DNA of 64,000 bases from Mesorhizobium_G sp049840935 (GTDB lineage Bacteria > Pseudomonadota > Alphaproteobacteria > Rhizobiales > Rhizobiaceae), in contig JASGJA010000024.1 of the NCBI GenBank assembly GCA_049840935.1, forward strand, positions 135,764 through 199,763, given 5' to 3'. The translations under genes and the position numbers were made by a program. Of this stretch, positions 47,491 through 56,809 are shown one piece after another. How positions within the stretch are numbered: position 1 is the first letter of the stretch; each line of letters starts with the position of its first letter. The notes below the pieces were generated by a model. It saw only the letters and a program-made list of their open reading frames with translations, was not told the origin of the DNA and did no database searches.

Positions 47491-47612
47491 AGCTCGTAGC
47501 GAGTTCATTTTCATCATCGCTCCCTCTTTCCTAGAAAGCCGCGCAAAAGCGGCTGGCCCTCATTTCCTTGTTTGAGAGCGAGGGTCAACCGAAAGGCAAG
47601 CTAATTCAATAG

Positions 47613-47629
47613 TTTAGAATATCTCTAAA
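47613..47629. promoter_or_regulatory. ICE-like iron control element upstream of fbpA
   Basis: TTTAGAATATCTCTAAA matches the Irr-type dyad TTTAGAA-N3-TTCTAAA with one mismatch. It lies 96-112 bp upstream of the original fbpA start, so is probably in or near its promoter. Binding by Irr is inference from the motif as I recall it for Rhizobiales. Confidence 0.6.
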
Positions 47630-47710
47630 GTGGATAAAAACTTACATGATTCAAGGAGTTGCGCGAGCCGCGTCGAAACCGGTCACAAAAATGTGACAGA
47701 AAAAGTCAAG

Positions 47711-50697
47711 TCATTGGGCCAAGACGCGGGTCGATGAAAAGGTTATCTCAACGAGCGTGCCTTCGCCGGGCGCGGACTGAATGGAGAAACGGGCGCGGTT
47801 TGCTTCCGCCATGGCCTTGGTGAGCGGAAGACCAAGGCCGGTACCGTCTCCACGCGAACGCTGGAGCGCATTGATCTGGCGGAATGGCTTCATGGCCTGC
47901 TCGATTTCCGCCTGTGTCATGCCGACGCCCGTATCGCGCACACGCATGACGACATCGCCGTTTTTCTCATAGGCAGTGGAGACGACGACCTGCCCGCCCG
48001 CTTGGGTGTAGCGCACCGCGTTTGAAAGTATGTTGAGCGCAATCTGCTTAACGCTGCGCAGGTCGGCAACAATGTCCGGCAGCTTGGGCAGGAAGCTGGA
48101 GCGAGATGATGACTCTGCTCGCGATTGGCCTGCGGCTGCATGATCGCGACAGCTTCCGACAAAACATCGTTTAGCGCGACGGCCTCATAAGTCATTTCCT
48201 GCTGACCGGCCTCGATCTTGGAAATGTCGAGAAGATCGTTGACGAGGTCGAGCACATGCGTGCCGGACCGATTAATGTCGCGCAGATAGTCGCGATAACG
48301 GTCGTTTGAGATGGTGCCGAAACGCTCATCCAGCATGAGTTCGGAAAAGCCGATAATGGCGTTGAGAGGAGTGCGGATTTCATGGCTGACACGCGCCAGA
48401 AATTCGCTCTTTTGCGAAGAGGCGTGCTCGGCATCGGCCTTCGCCTTGGTGAGTTCTTCCTCGGCGCGCTTCCACTGGGTAATGTCGCGCACGACTGCGC
48501 AATAACCCGTATCGCCGGGCAGGCGCCCGATTGTCATGAACATGGGAATCGGACGGCCTTCGGCCTCGCGGCCAATCACCTCGCGACCATCGTTCAAAAC
48601 GCTGGCAACGCCATTTTGCGACAGGCTTGCGAGATAATCCGCAACGGCCTGCTGGCTTTCGAGCGCGAACAACGACACGAGCGGACGCCCGCGCACATCG
48701 TCGCCATCAAAGCCGAACAGGGCTTCCGCCGGGTGGCTGATGGAACGGATCGCACCATCCTTGTCGATGAGAATCACGCCGTCAGTCGCGGTATCCACGA
48801 TGGTCCGCATCTCATCGAGACGCGTGCGCATTTCGTCGATTGCGGCAGTGTCGACGGCATCGCCAACCTTGCGAACAACCAGCATAAGCGCACGCTTGCC
48901 GGTCCACGGCACAAAGCGCATCAGCGCTTCGACGGGAAACTCGCTGCCATCGCGGGCGCGCATCCTGATCTTGTGGCCGGATTCGGTTTCCGGCTGCTCG
49001 AAGGATTCCGGGAACAACACGTCCAGCCCGCCAGCCTGAATAAGCTCGCCAAGCTCCTCATAGTCGGTAAGTGAAAGAAATTCGGGATTTGCATAGTGCA
49101 GAACGTCTCCCGAATGGATCAGGATCGGCACAGGCAATTTTTCCAGAATGGATGTGTCCGGGCGTGGCTCAGGCGTTTGCGCCTGCGGCTCGGACACGAC
49201 GACAGGTGGTTCCGTCGATGGAACAGTAGTCGTCGGCACTGTTGCTGACGTGTCCGACGCAGCCGGTTTAAGCGAAACACTGCCGATCTGCGCGATAACC
49301 AGAGGTTTCAACGACGCAGTTTCGGCCGGTTCGCTTACAGTCGGCTGTTCGCCACGCTCCGGGCGTTGGTCGCGGCGCAGGCGCTCGCCTATTTCGCGGA
49401 ATGCGATGCGTTCAATGTCGCTCAGCGCACCGCGGATAGACGCGGTGGGAGGAGTTGGGTCAATTTGTTCACTTGTTTCGAGAGCTGGAACTTCTCCCCG
49501 AAACGGATCGTCTGGCACATCGGTCGGAGATTCCGGCTCGCGATGCTCAAAGGCTTCGATAGAACCGGGCGTAAGCGTCAGGCCAAGCTTTTCGGGATCG
49601 GCCTGCGCCTCATCCAGCCGCAGAATGCCGAAGCCGCGAAACCCTTCGAAATTACGCGAGCGGTCGTAGACGGGGAGCGCAGCAAGATCGACCGGTGCCC
49701 GCATTGCGGTGCCAGCCAGCGGCCAAAGAACTGTGCGGCCAGACCATGTGTCGCGACGTTCCAGCAGACCGGCGATTTCGCGGTCAGGATCCATGCCGAA
49801 CACGGTCGCGACCGTATCGAAATGCCGACCCAGAATATCAGCAGCCGGGCCACCGACAGCGGAAATGAATTCGTCGGAAATCGCGCTGAAACGGCCTTCC
49901 GAATCTGTGCGCCAGACAAAGCGGACCGCGGCGGCGGAATGATCCTGCGCAGGCGAGGGGGCGAGTTCGCGTCGCACCTCGTCGCTCCTGCGTTCTGGCG
50001 TTGAGGTTATGGGTTGCTCCACCGGCGCTGGGATAGGTTCGGCGAGTGCAAGTAGAAGGTGGGTCGCCGGTTTATCAGTCAGCCGCGCAAAGGCGCAGGG
50101 GTAGCGCCCCGATGGCGTGGCAACCGCGCGTTTGACGAGCCTGTCAGCCTCATGCCGAACCTCTTTGACAAGGTCAGTCAGTTCGGTTGCAGGGATATGG
50201 AGTTCGGCCAGTGTGGGTGTGGACGCCAAAATGGTTCCATCAGCCGATACGACAGCCGCACCCTGGCCCTCGCGGACGAGGCCGCGCAACGCCAGCGTTG
50301 CAAGGTCGGAAGGAGAACGGGAGCCGGATGCTGGAAGCGAGGCGGCGAGCAAGATGGCTTTTTCGCCATCCGGCAGGCGCATCGCACTGGCAGACAATGT
50401 GGCGAGTGTGGATGAACTGCCAGCGGCAAGGCGCACGGCGACGTTTCTGTCTCTCCCGATCTCAGGAAAGCCGCTGAGCGATTCGATCTGGCGGCGCGCA
50501 ATTGCGCTCAGGCCGGATGGCTCGCCAAGCGCTTCTTCCACATCGACATAGCCGAGCAGGGCCGCACCGCTGCCATTGGCCCACAAAACTTTATCCAGTG
50601 AGGCCGACAAAAGAACAAGCGCATCGGCGCGCGCGAAGCGTTCCCGCACGCCATCTAGCACCGCAATATCGACGAACGAATACGGTTTTACTGTCAT
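47711..50697 (-). CDS. PAS-domain sensor histidine kinase, PdhS-like (frameshift)
   Basis: About 995 aa when restored. No membrane helix is evident, so cytoplasmic. Several PAS-like domains (e.g. MRTIVDTATDGVILIDKDGA), then HisKA with phospho-acceptor His near residue 772 (FLARVSHEIRTPLNAIIGFS) and HATPase (GVGMTQAEIEQAMKPFRQ, GDGTGLGLPLTKAMAE). The kinase core resembles the PleC/DivJ/PdhS group of the CtrA network. The ATPase part is in another frame; the switch is around 48100-48115 and needs a net -1 change. A perfect CtrA box lies 38 bp upstream of the start. Confidence 0.82.
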
Positions 50698-50734
50698 TCC
50701 CCACTCATTAACGGCTGTCCCGGCCGCAATTCAA

Positions 50735-50749
50735 TTAATACTTTGTTAA
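50735..50749. promoter_or_regulatory. CtrA box upstream of the histidine kinase
   Basis: TTAA-TACTTTG-TTAA, a perfect TTAA-N7-TTAA full site, 38 bp upstream of the kinase ATG. Confidence 0.7.
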
Positions 50750-50908
50750 TAAAAGTTGCGCGGCCAATCGTCCATTAGGGAAAGCCATTTGGACCGACCA
50801 AACTTGTGCTGTGGTTAATGTCGCAAATTGGTGTTTATGCCGCACCGCAACATTTTTGTTGCAATGCACAATAAGCTGAGCTATATAGGTTCCATAACAA
50901 CCACGAGA

Positions 50909-50925
50909 GGCCCGCTTAACGGGCC
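50909..50925 (+). other. Hairpin in the phasin 5' region
   Basis: GGCCCG-CTTAA-CGGGCC, about 10 bp before the ribosome site AAAAGGAA of the phasin gene. No T-tract; may stabilise the mRNA. Confidence 0.5.
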
Positions 50926-50942
50926 GTTTAAAAGGAATGGAA

Positions 50943-51395
50943 ATGGCCAAGACTGCAGAACGCATTGATACCGTTGAATTCCCGACCTTCGACGCCTCCA
51001 AGGCGACCGAACAGCTCCGTACCTTCGCTGAGAAGGGCGTTGAGCAGTCCAAGGAAGCCTATGCAAAGCTGAAGACCGGCGCTGATGAAGCACAGAAGGT
51101 TCTCGAAACGACCTTCGACGCTGTTAAGTCGGCTGGTTCGGAGTTCTCGCTGAAGACGATTGCAACGCTGCGCGCCAACACGGACGCTGGCTTCAATCAT
51201 CTTGAAGCTCTGGTTGCAGCGAAGTCGCTTTCGGAAGTTCTGGAACTCCAGACCGCTTTCGTTCGCAAGGGCTTTGAGTCGGCTGTCGAGCAGACCAAGG
51301 ACTTCCAGGCTTCGGCTCAGAAGGCCGCTGAAGAAGTTTCCAAGCCGCTCAAGGGTGCCTTTGAGAAGGCTGTGAAAGACCTCAAGGTTGCGTAA
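50943..51395 (+). CDS. Phasin family protein
   Basis: 150 aa, small helical amphipathic protein that coats polyhydroxyalkanoate granules. The phasin_2-like core includes FAEKGVEQSKEAYAKLKTGA and EALVAAKSLSEVLELQTAFV, then FESAVEQTKDFQASAQKAAE. No signal peptide. ATG 50943 (MAKTAERIDTVEF) or 50937 are both possible. High coding bias with few rare codons, and a strong terminator, suggest abundant expression. aacS elsewhere in the window fits PHB metabolism. Confidence 0.85.
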   Translation: MAKTAERIDTVEFPTFDASKATEQLRTFAEKGVEQSKEAYAKLKTGADEAQKVLETTFDAVKSAGSEFSLKTIATLRANTDAGFNHLEALVAAKSLSEVLELQTAFVRKGFESAVEQTKDFQASAQKAAEEVSKPLKGAFEKAVKDLKVA

Positions 51396-51476
51396 AGCGT
51401 AAATCGAACACCGTCGGGCATTTCCTCCTCCCTATGCCCGGCGGCGCCGACCGGCCAAAAGTCGGTCAGAAATGGA

Positions 51477-51508
51477 AAAGGTCCGGACCTCCTCCCCCGG
51501 GCCTTTTT
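51477..51508 (+). terminator. Rho-independent terminator of the phasin gene
   Basis: AAGGTCCGG and CCGGGCCTT arms (one G-U) with a CT-rich loop, followed by a run of five T. Confidence 0.8.
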
Positions 51509-51597
51509 CATTTTGTGATATGCAGCACATTGAGGCCGAAACAGCCTTGCAATACGTGCCGATTATCCGTAAGTGACGCGTCGTCCGACTACGGTAT

Positions 51598-51674
51598 GCA
51601 GTTGTAGCTCAGCTGGTTAGAGCGCTGGTTTGTGGCACCAGAGGTCGGTGGTTCGAACCCACCCAACTGTACCA
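51598..51674 (+). tRNA. tRNA-His (GTG), with encoded CCA
   Basis: Anticodon stem CTGGT/ACCAG encloses TTGTGGC, anticodon GTG. The acceptor GCAGTTG pairs with CAACTGT; discriminator A at 51671, CCA at 51672-51674. The base before the acceptor is T, so no G-1 is encoded, and base 73 is A: the unusual alphaproteobacterial tRNA-His type. Confidence 0.93.
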
Positions 51675-51687
51675 TTCCCGATTTTTT

Positions 51688-53256
51688 CTAGAAAAGATTG
51701 CCCTGATTGCCCGTATCTGTGGGCGTTTTGGCGCGGGGCTTTGGGGCGATTGGCTTGTCCTCACCGCTTGTGGCGATCGCATCGGCCTTGCCATCCGCAA
51801 ACTGAAGGGCGAGTCGCTGGCCCGCCGAAATATCACGCGCCTGCTTGATGATATTGCCATCCGAATCGAGCACCAGTGCAAAGCCGCGCGTCAGCACCGC
51901 CTGATGTGACAGGGTGCCGAGCAGGCGCTCACACTGGCTAAGCTGGCGATGCAGGCGCTCGAATCGCGTCAGGAATGCCTGATCCTTGCGGCGGGAGAAG
52001 AGCGAAAGGCGCTCACGCAGGGCGAGCACGCGACGGGCAACCGGCTCGACTGTGACGCGACGGCCCGCACGCTCCATATGCGTGCGCTGGGTGCGCAAGG
52101 TTCCGCGCAACGCCAATTCGATGCGGCTTTCGCAGGCAGCGACATTGCGCCGGGCTTCGCCAAAGCGGCGCAAGAGCGTGGCAGGCGTCAGCCGTAGGGA
52201 TTCGTAGCGCGCGCGTTTGGCCTGCGTGCTGACATCCAGCGCGCGCGCCAGCCGGCTTGAAATTTCGTCGAGATCGCGACGGGATTTGGCAAATAACTGA
52301 TCCGGTGAGGGCAGCACGCGTGCGGCAGCGCGCAGCGCTGTGCGCTTGCGGTCGATGAGGCGCGACAGGCCGCCACCGTGGCGCGCGCCGAGATTGGCTA
52401 TTGCCGCCTCAAGCTCAGCCTTTACGGGGACAGCCATTTCGGCAGCACCGGTCGGGGTAGGCGCGCGCACATCTGCTGCGTAGTCGATCAGCGTCCAGTC
52501 CGTTTCGTGGCCAACCGCGGAGATGACGGGAATGGCTGAATGGGCGACAGCGCGGGCCAGCGCTTCGTCGTTGAAGCCCCACAGGTCTTCGAGGCTGCCG
52601 CCGCCGCGCGCGACGATCAGCACATCGGGGCGGGGGACAAGACCGTCGCCGTCGATGGCGTTGAAGCCCTGCACAGCAGCGGTGACTTCCGCGCCCGCCG
52701 TTTCGCCCTGCACGCGCACGGGCCATAAAATGACGTGCAGCGGATAGCGGTCGGCGATGCGGTGGAGAATGTCCCGGATAACCGCGCCGGTAGGTGAGGT
52801 GATGACGCCGATGATGCGCGGCATGAAGGGAAGTGGGCGCTTGCGGGCGCTATCGAACAGTCCTTCGGCCTGGAGCCTGCGCTTGCGTTCTTCAAGCAGC
52901 GCCATGAGCGCGCCCGCGCCAGCCGGTTCAAGATTCTCGATGACGATCTGGTATTTGGACGAGCCCGGATAGGTTGTCAGCTTGCCGGAGGCTATGACCT
53001 CCATACCCTCTTCGGGGCGAAATTTCAGGCGGCCCATCGTGCCGCGCCAGATGACAGCCTCGATGCGCGAGCGGTCATCTTTCAACGCGAAATAGGCGTG
53101 GCCTGATGAATGCGGTCCGCGATAGCCGGAGATTTCGCCGCGCACCCGCACATTGCCGAACGCGTCTTCCACAACGCGCTTCAGCGCGCCGGAAATTTCC
53201 GAGACGGTGTACTCACTCGCATTGGACGGAGAATCGTTTTCGAAGAACTCGCTCAT
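51688..53256 (-). CDS. xseA: Exodeoxyribonuclease VII large subunit
   Basis: 522 aa. N-terminal OB-fold (VSEISGALKRVVEDAFGNVR, RGEISGYRGPHSSGHAYFAL) followed by the catalytic domain: GVITSPTGAVIRDILHRIAD, VARGGGSLEDLWGFNDE, HETDWTLIDYAADVRAPTPT. A long coiled coil follows. Degrades single-stranded DNA with XseB, which is not in this window. The C-terminal tail is Lys/Pro-rich. Confidence 0.93.
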   Translation of the reverse strand: MSEFFENDSPSNASEYTVSEISGALKRVVEDAFGNVRVRGEISGYRGPHSSGHAYFALKDDRSRIEAVIWRGTMGRLKFRPEEGMEVIASGKLTTYPGSSKYQIVIENLEPAGAGALMALLEERKRRLQAEGLFDSARKRPLPFMPRIIGVITSPTGAVIRDILHRIADRYPLHVILWPVRVQGETAGAEVTAAVQGFNAIDGDGLVPRPDVLIVARGGGSLEDLWGFNDEALARAVAHSAIPVISAVGHETDWTLIDYAADVRAPTPTGAAEMAVPVKAELEAAIANLGARHGGGLSRLIDRKRTALRAAARVLPSPDQLFAKSRRDLDEISSRLARALDVSTQAKRARYESLRLTPATLLRRFGEARRNVAACESRIELALRGTLRTQRTHMERAGRRVTVEPVARRVLALRERLSLFSRRKDQAFLTRFERLHRQLSQCERLLGTLSHQAVLTRGFALVLDSDGNIIKQARDISAGQRLALQFADGKADAIATSGEDKPIAPKPRAKTPTDTGNQGNLF

Positions 53257-53298
53257 GGGCGTGATGAGTCCGGCTTTTCCATGAACAGGTCAAGCTAT

Positions 53299-53317
53299 TG
53301 GCAGGCGGATGAGGGGT
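53299..53317. repeat. Partial class A REP arm
   Basis: TGGCAGGCGGATGAGGGGT is one outer arm of the class A REP; its partner is missing or reduced to ACGCCCCTCA at 53321-53330. Confidence 0.65.
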
Positions 53318-53327
53318 ATGACGCCCC

Positions 53328-54278
53328 TCACCACGCCGTCGTGATTTGCTTGGTACGGCGGACACGGGCAGTTGCGTAGGCGGCGAAGTCGATGGCGCCA
53401 GCCTCGTCGGGCAGCGGAACGGAGATGTTGTCGAGGCTTTCTGAAATATGCTGTGCCAAAGCCTCCACGAGCGCGGGATGCTCTGTTTTACCGCGCATGA
53501 TGCCGATCTTGCATTCAGGCAGAGCCCCGAAGCCGTCGGCCTCGGTTAAGACACGCATTCCGGGACGCAGCGCGCACTCGGCCAACACCGAAACCGCCAA
53601 TCCCGAAAGCACAGCGGCGGTTATGACAGTTGCGGAAAAGCTCGTGAACAATACGCGATACTCGCGGCCCATCTGTTCCAGCATATCCGTGCCAGCTCGA
53701 CGCCAGATACAGTTTGGGCGGCCGAACGCGACCGGCAGCGGCGTTTCTTCGTGCACATTGTGGTTTGCGGACGTGACCCACAGAAGTGGTTCGGTGCGTA
53801 CGATTTCTGACGGACCTTTTTCCTCGTTGTGGGTGACGATTGCGATATCGAGCGTGCCGTTGCGGATATATTCGCGCAGGCTGGGCGTCGGTTCGCAAAT
53901 GACGGACAACTCGACACGAGGGTTGGAACGCGAAAATCGCGCCATAATTTCCGGCAGGAAGCGGTCGGCATAATCGTCTGGCGTGCCGATGCGGATGTGG
54001 CCTTCAAGGCTGGTATCATCGAAAGCGGCCAGAATTTCGCGATTGAGCCGGATCATACGGCGCGCATAGTTCAAGAGCTTCTCGCCATCCTCGGTCAGTT
54101 TGTTGGTGCGGCCATCCTTTTCGAAAAGTGGCTTGCCGATGCGCTCCTCAAGGCGGCGCATCTGCATGGAAACGGCAGATTGCGTGCGATGCACCTCCGC
54201 AGCCGTGCGGGTGAAGCTGCCAGTGTCGGCGATGGTGACGAATGTATGCAACTGGTCCAGATCAAGCGGCGCGTGCAT
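53328..54278 (-). CDS. LysR family transcriptional regulator
   Basis: 316 aa. N-terminal winged helix: LDLDQLHTFVTIADTGSFTR, TAAEVHRTQSAVSMQMRRLE. Substrate-binding domain follows (HIRIGTPDDYADRFLPEIMA). Usual length. Divergent from the DUF1127 gene (172 bp apart), which it may regulate, as often for LysR proteins; ligand unknown. Confidence 0.9.
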   Translation of the reverse strand: MHAPLDLDQLHTFVTIADTGSFTRTAAEVHRTQSAVSMQMRRLEERIGKPLFEKDGRTNKLTEDGEKLLNYARRMIRLNREILAAFDDTSLEGHIRIGTPDDYADRFLPEIMARFSRSNPRVELSVICEPTPSLREYIRNGTLDIAIVTHNEEKGPSEIVRTEPLLWVTSANHNVHEETPLPVAFGRPNCIWRRAGTDMLEQMGREYRVLFTSFSATVITAAVLSGLAVSVLAECALRPGMRVLTEADGFGALPECKIGIMRGKTEHPALVEALAQHISESLDNISVPLPDEAGAIDFAAYATARVRRTKQITTAW

Positions 54279-54450
54279 GGTTCAATCCATCATTAGAGTT
54301 GATGGCACACATTAAAAACATTCGTTGGATAAATCAATCAGACGGTGCGATAAGAGCGATGTTCAACACAGGTTTGCGCGATTTGGCAGCAGGCCGTGGG
54401 CGCTTTTGCTCGCGGATGGGAATCGCGCGCGCCTGAAAGGAGATAAGGCC

Positions 54451-54735
54451 ATGACGACGCTTGATTTTGACGCCACCTCAATGCGCACCGCATCGCGCGA
54501 GGCTGTAGCGCGCCGCGCCGTAAAATGGATCGCCTCCGCCTACAACAACTGGCAAAACCGCCGCGCCTTTTATCGGCTGGGCGAATTGTCGGACACGGAA
54601 TTGCACGACATCGGGCTTACGCGCGGCGATTTATCTGTTGCCGTAGCGCTTGGAAGCGACCCGACACGCACACTTGGCGCCATCGCAAATTCGCGTCGCG
54701 AGATGGTGGAACCATTTTCCGTGACACGCATTTAA
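54451..54735 (+). CDS. DUF1127-containing protein
   Basis: 94 aa. The DUF1127 motif is AFYRLGELSDTELHDIGLTR, preceded by a basic stretch (RRAVKWIASAYNNWQNRR). Small Arg-rich proteins of this type act in RNA turnover or phosphate and stress responses in Agrobacterium and relatives. Strong ribosome site AAAGGAGA before ATG 54451. A longer frame from 54325 lacks one. Followed by a strong terminator. Confidence 0.83.
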   Translation: MTTLDFDATSMRTASREAVARRAVKWIASAYNNWQNRRAFYRLGELSDTELHDIGLTRGDLSVAVALGSDPTRTLGAIANSRREMVEPFSVTRI

Positions 54736-54804
54736 GGATCGCAGGCTTCGAAGCTGTCCCCCGCTCGAAATTGCCGGATCCCCTCCCGGCCCAGCCTGTG
54801 GTGT

Positions 54805-54838
54805 TGCCCGGTCTCCCCTGAGGAGGCCGGGCATTTTT
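54805..54838 (+). terminator. Rho-independent terminator of the DUF1127 gene
   Basis: GCCCGGTCTCC and GGAGGCCGGGC arms with a CCTGA loop, then ATTTTTAT. Confidence 0.85.
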
Positions 54839-54839
54839 A

Positions 54840-55838
54840 TTACCGGTAACGATCCAGTCCCCGGCGATATTGCTCGAAAATATTGCCGATACCTTTTTGA
54901 TAGTCATCGCTCATCTGCTTGCCGGGCTCGACCATTCTGCCGAAAATATCTTCCAGCGGATTGTTAGAGCGCGTCGTGCGGCGTTGGGGCGTGGGCTGAG
55001 CATCGGTGTCCTGCTGTTGCCCCTTCAGAATCTGACCGAGGATGTCGCCCCAAGGATTGTTGCTGGACGAATCGGGGGCTTGCTGAGGGGCCGACCGGCG
55101 CGTCTGCGGCCTGCTTTGAGGTTGGCTGGTCTGCGGCTGTCCACCGCGCAGAATCTGACCAAGAATATCGCCTAACGGGTTGTTGCCGAGCGGATTGTCT
55201 GTTTGGCCCGTGCGACCGCTAGTCGTCCGACCTTGCCCGCCGCCGAGGATTTCTTCCAGCATTTTGCCGAAGGGATTGTCGCCGCCTTGCGTCTGTTGTG
55301 GTTGGGGCGTCTGTTGTGGTTGGGGCGATTGCCGCTGTTGCGCGCCGCCTTGCCGCATCATCTGGTCGATAAGATCGCCGAGCGGGTTATTGGAACCGCC
55401 AAAGCCACCGGCAGCCATCTGGCTGTTGGTCTGCTGAGCCATGCCACCCATCAGCATGGTAGCGATGGCCGGCAGCATCTGCTTCAACACCTGCGCGCCG
55501 ATGCCTGTGGCTTGCGATGCTTGTTCTGCTACAGCGCGCGATACGTCCTTCGATCCGAACAAATGGCCAAGAATGCCGTTGCCTTCGGCCATGCCCTGCG
55601 GGGTGAAGGCGCTTGCAGCGTCTTCGAAATAGCCAGCGTGCTGGCCGGACGAGAGTGCCGACAGGAACGAGCCGAGGCCGTATGGATCTGCGGCGTTCTG
55701 TTTCAAGCCTTGGCTGAATGCCGGAAGCAGCGCGTTCACCGCTTGCTGCGCTTGCTGGGGCGAAAGATTGAACTGTCGCGCCAACATTTCGACGCCATTG
55801 CCCCCCTGCGCATTGGACAGGATGTCGGATAGGTTCAT
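54840..55838 (-). CDS. DUF937 domain protein with repeated C-terminal motifs
   Basis: 332 aa. Residues 1-140 match DUF937 (MARQFNLSPQQAQQAVNALL-like, ending MLPAIATMLMGGMAQ). After that the protein is Gln/Pro-rich and low in complexity, with five repeats of the type SNNPLGDILGQILRGGQ (NNPLGDLIDQMMRQ, DNPFGKMLEEILGG, NNPLGDILGQILRG, NNPWGDILGQILKG, NNPLEDIFGRMVEP). These could be short linear helices on a disordered tail. Function unknown; cytoplasmic by sequence. Confidence 0.8.
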   Translation of the reverse strand: MNLSDILSNAQGGNGVEMLARQFNLSPQQAQQAVNALLPAFSQGLKQNAADPYGLGSFLSALSSGQHAGYFEDAASAFTPQGMAEGNGILGHLFGSKDVSRAVAEQASQATGIGAQVLKQMLPAIATMLMGGMAQQTNSQMAAGGFGGSNNPLGDLIDQMMRQGGAQQRQSPQPQQTPQPQQTQGGDNPFGKMLEEILGGGQGRTTSGRTGQTDNPLGNNPLGDILGQILRGGQPQTSQPQSRPQTRRSAPQQAPDSSSNNPWGDILGQILKGQQQDTDAQPTPQRRTTRSNNPLEDIFGRMVEPGKQMSDDYQKGIGNIFEQYRRGLDRYR

Positions 55839-55899
55839 GCCAGTAACTCCTTACAACCGGCGTGTAGTCTACCCAATCATTGACAGGAATGAAGCGGAT

Positions 55900-56784
55900 T
55901 TATGTGAAGAGAAGGCGGGAAATTCGCGCACCAAAAAGATTGATAATCAATCCGGCTATGACCAGCGCAGCTGCGCCGAATTTCCACGGTTCCATCGGTT
56001 CGCCGAGCAACGCCGCCGAGCCGAGAAATCCGAAAACCGGAACCAGCAGGGTAAAGGGGGCAACCATTGCAACTGGATAACGCCCAAGTAGCCAAGACCA
56101 CGCCGCAAAGCCGAATAGCGTGGAAATATAGACGATGTAGGCGATGGAGCCTGCCGAAATCCAATCAATATGCGTGAAACTGCGAATGAATGCCTCTGGC
56201 TCAAGCAGCAGTGCGACGGCCAGCAAGGGCGGCACGGCAAACAGACTACCCCAGCAGACAAGACCGAGCATGTCTTCCGAGCCATAGCGGTTTGAGATGA
56301 TGCGCGAGACAATGTTGCCTGCACCCCAAGCGGCGGCAGCGCAGATGAGCAGGATGAGACCCTCGATTGAAGTGTCGCCGCCAACATGGGCGGCTACAAC
56401 ACCGATGCCTGAAAAGGCGATGAGTGCGCCGAGCGCCTGCCACACCGTGGGACGTTCTCCAAGCAACGGAATGGAGAGCCCAATCGTGAAAAACACCTGC
56501 AACTGCAGAATAAGCGAGGAAAGACCGGCGCTCATGCCAATCTGCATTCCAGTGAACAGCAGGCCGAATTGCAGCGCGAAAATGAACAGGCTGTAGATCG
56601 CGATCAGCTTGAGCGGCGCTTTTGGCCGCCGCACGAAGAATATCCACGGAAAGGCCGCCAGGGTGAAGCGCGCCACGCCAAGCGCCAGCGGCGAGACTTG
56701 CCGCAAGCCGAGCTTGATGATGGCAAAATTAACGCCCCAGAAAAAGACAATTGTGAGGGCGAGGAGAAGGTGACGCGGCTGCAT
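55900..56784 (-). CDS. EamA/DMT family transporter
   Basis: 294 aa, ten hydrophobic helices in two EamA repeats; starts MQPRHLLLALTIVFFWGVNF. The second repeat includes ISAGSIAYIVYISTLFGFAA. Related to amino-acid/metabolite exporters such as RhaT/YedA types. Substrate not visible. Intact, unlike the related gene at 26511. Confidence 0.85.
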   Translation of the reverse strand: MQPRHLLLALTIVFFWGVNFAIIKLGLRQVSPLALGVARFTLAAFPWIFFVRRPKAPLKLIAIYSLFIFALQFGLLFTGMQIGMSAGLSSLILQLQVFFTIGLSIPLLGERPTVWQALGALIAFSGIGVVAAHVGGDTSIEGLILLICAAAAWGAGNIVSRIISNRYGSEDMLGLVCWGSLFAVPPLLAVALLLEPEAFIRSFTHIDWISAGSIAYIVYISTLFGFAAWSWLLGRYPVAMVAPFTLLVPVFGFLGSAALLGEPMEPWKFGAAALVIAGLIINLFGARISRLLFT

Positions 56785-56809
56785 GGAACCGGCTTATCAG
56801 CGCTGGTTG

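Larger units (their letters stand above)
45168..47517 (-). pseudogene. fbpA: Iron(III)-binding periplasmic protein, split by an IS element
   Basis: The mature protein (45168-46184) is intact: DGVVNIYTYRQPALIQPVLD, FLDKGLEERILAEGQNSPAD, ALGNTYYVGLMRTNEKEPEE. Its signal sequence is cut by the element at 46189-47490. Joining ATG AAA ATG AAC TCG CTA CGA GCT (47514-47491) to ATC GTG CTC GGA (46184 down) and dropping one AGCT copy gives a perfect signal peptide, KMNSLRAIVLGTLAATLSAG then SALA. A start for the truncated part exists (GTG 46181) but would lose the positive N-region, so export is doubtful. SD GAGGGAG lies before the original start. Confidence 0.88.
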
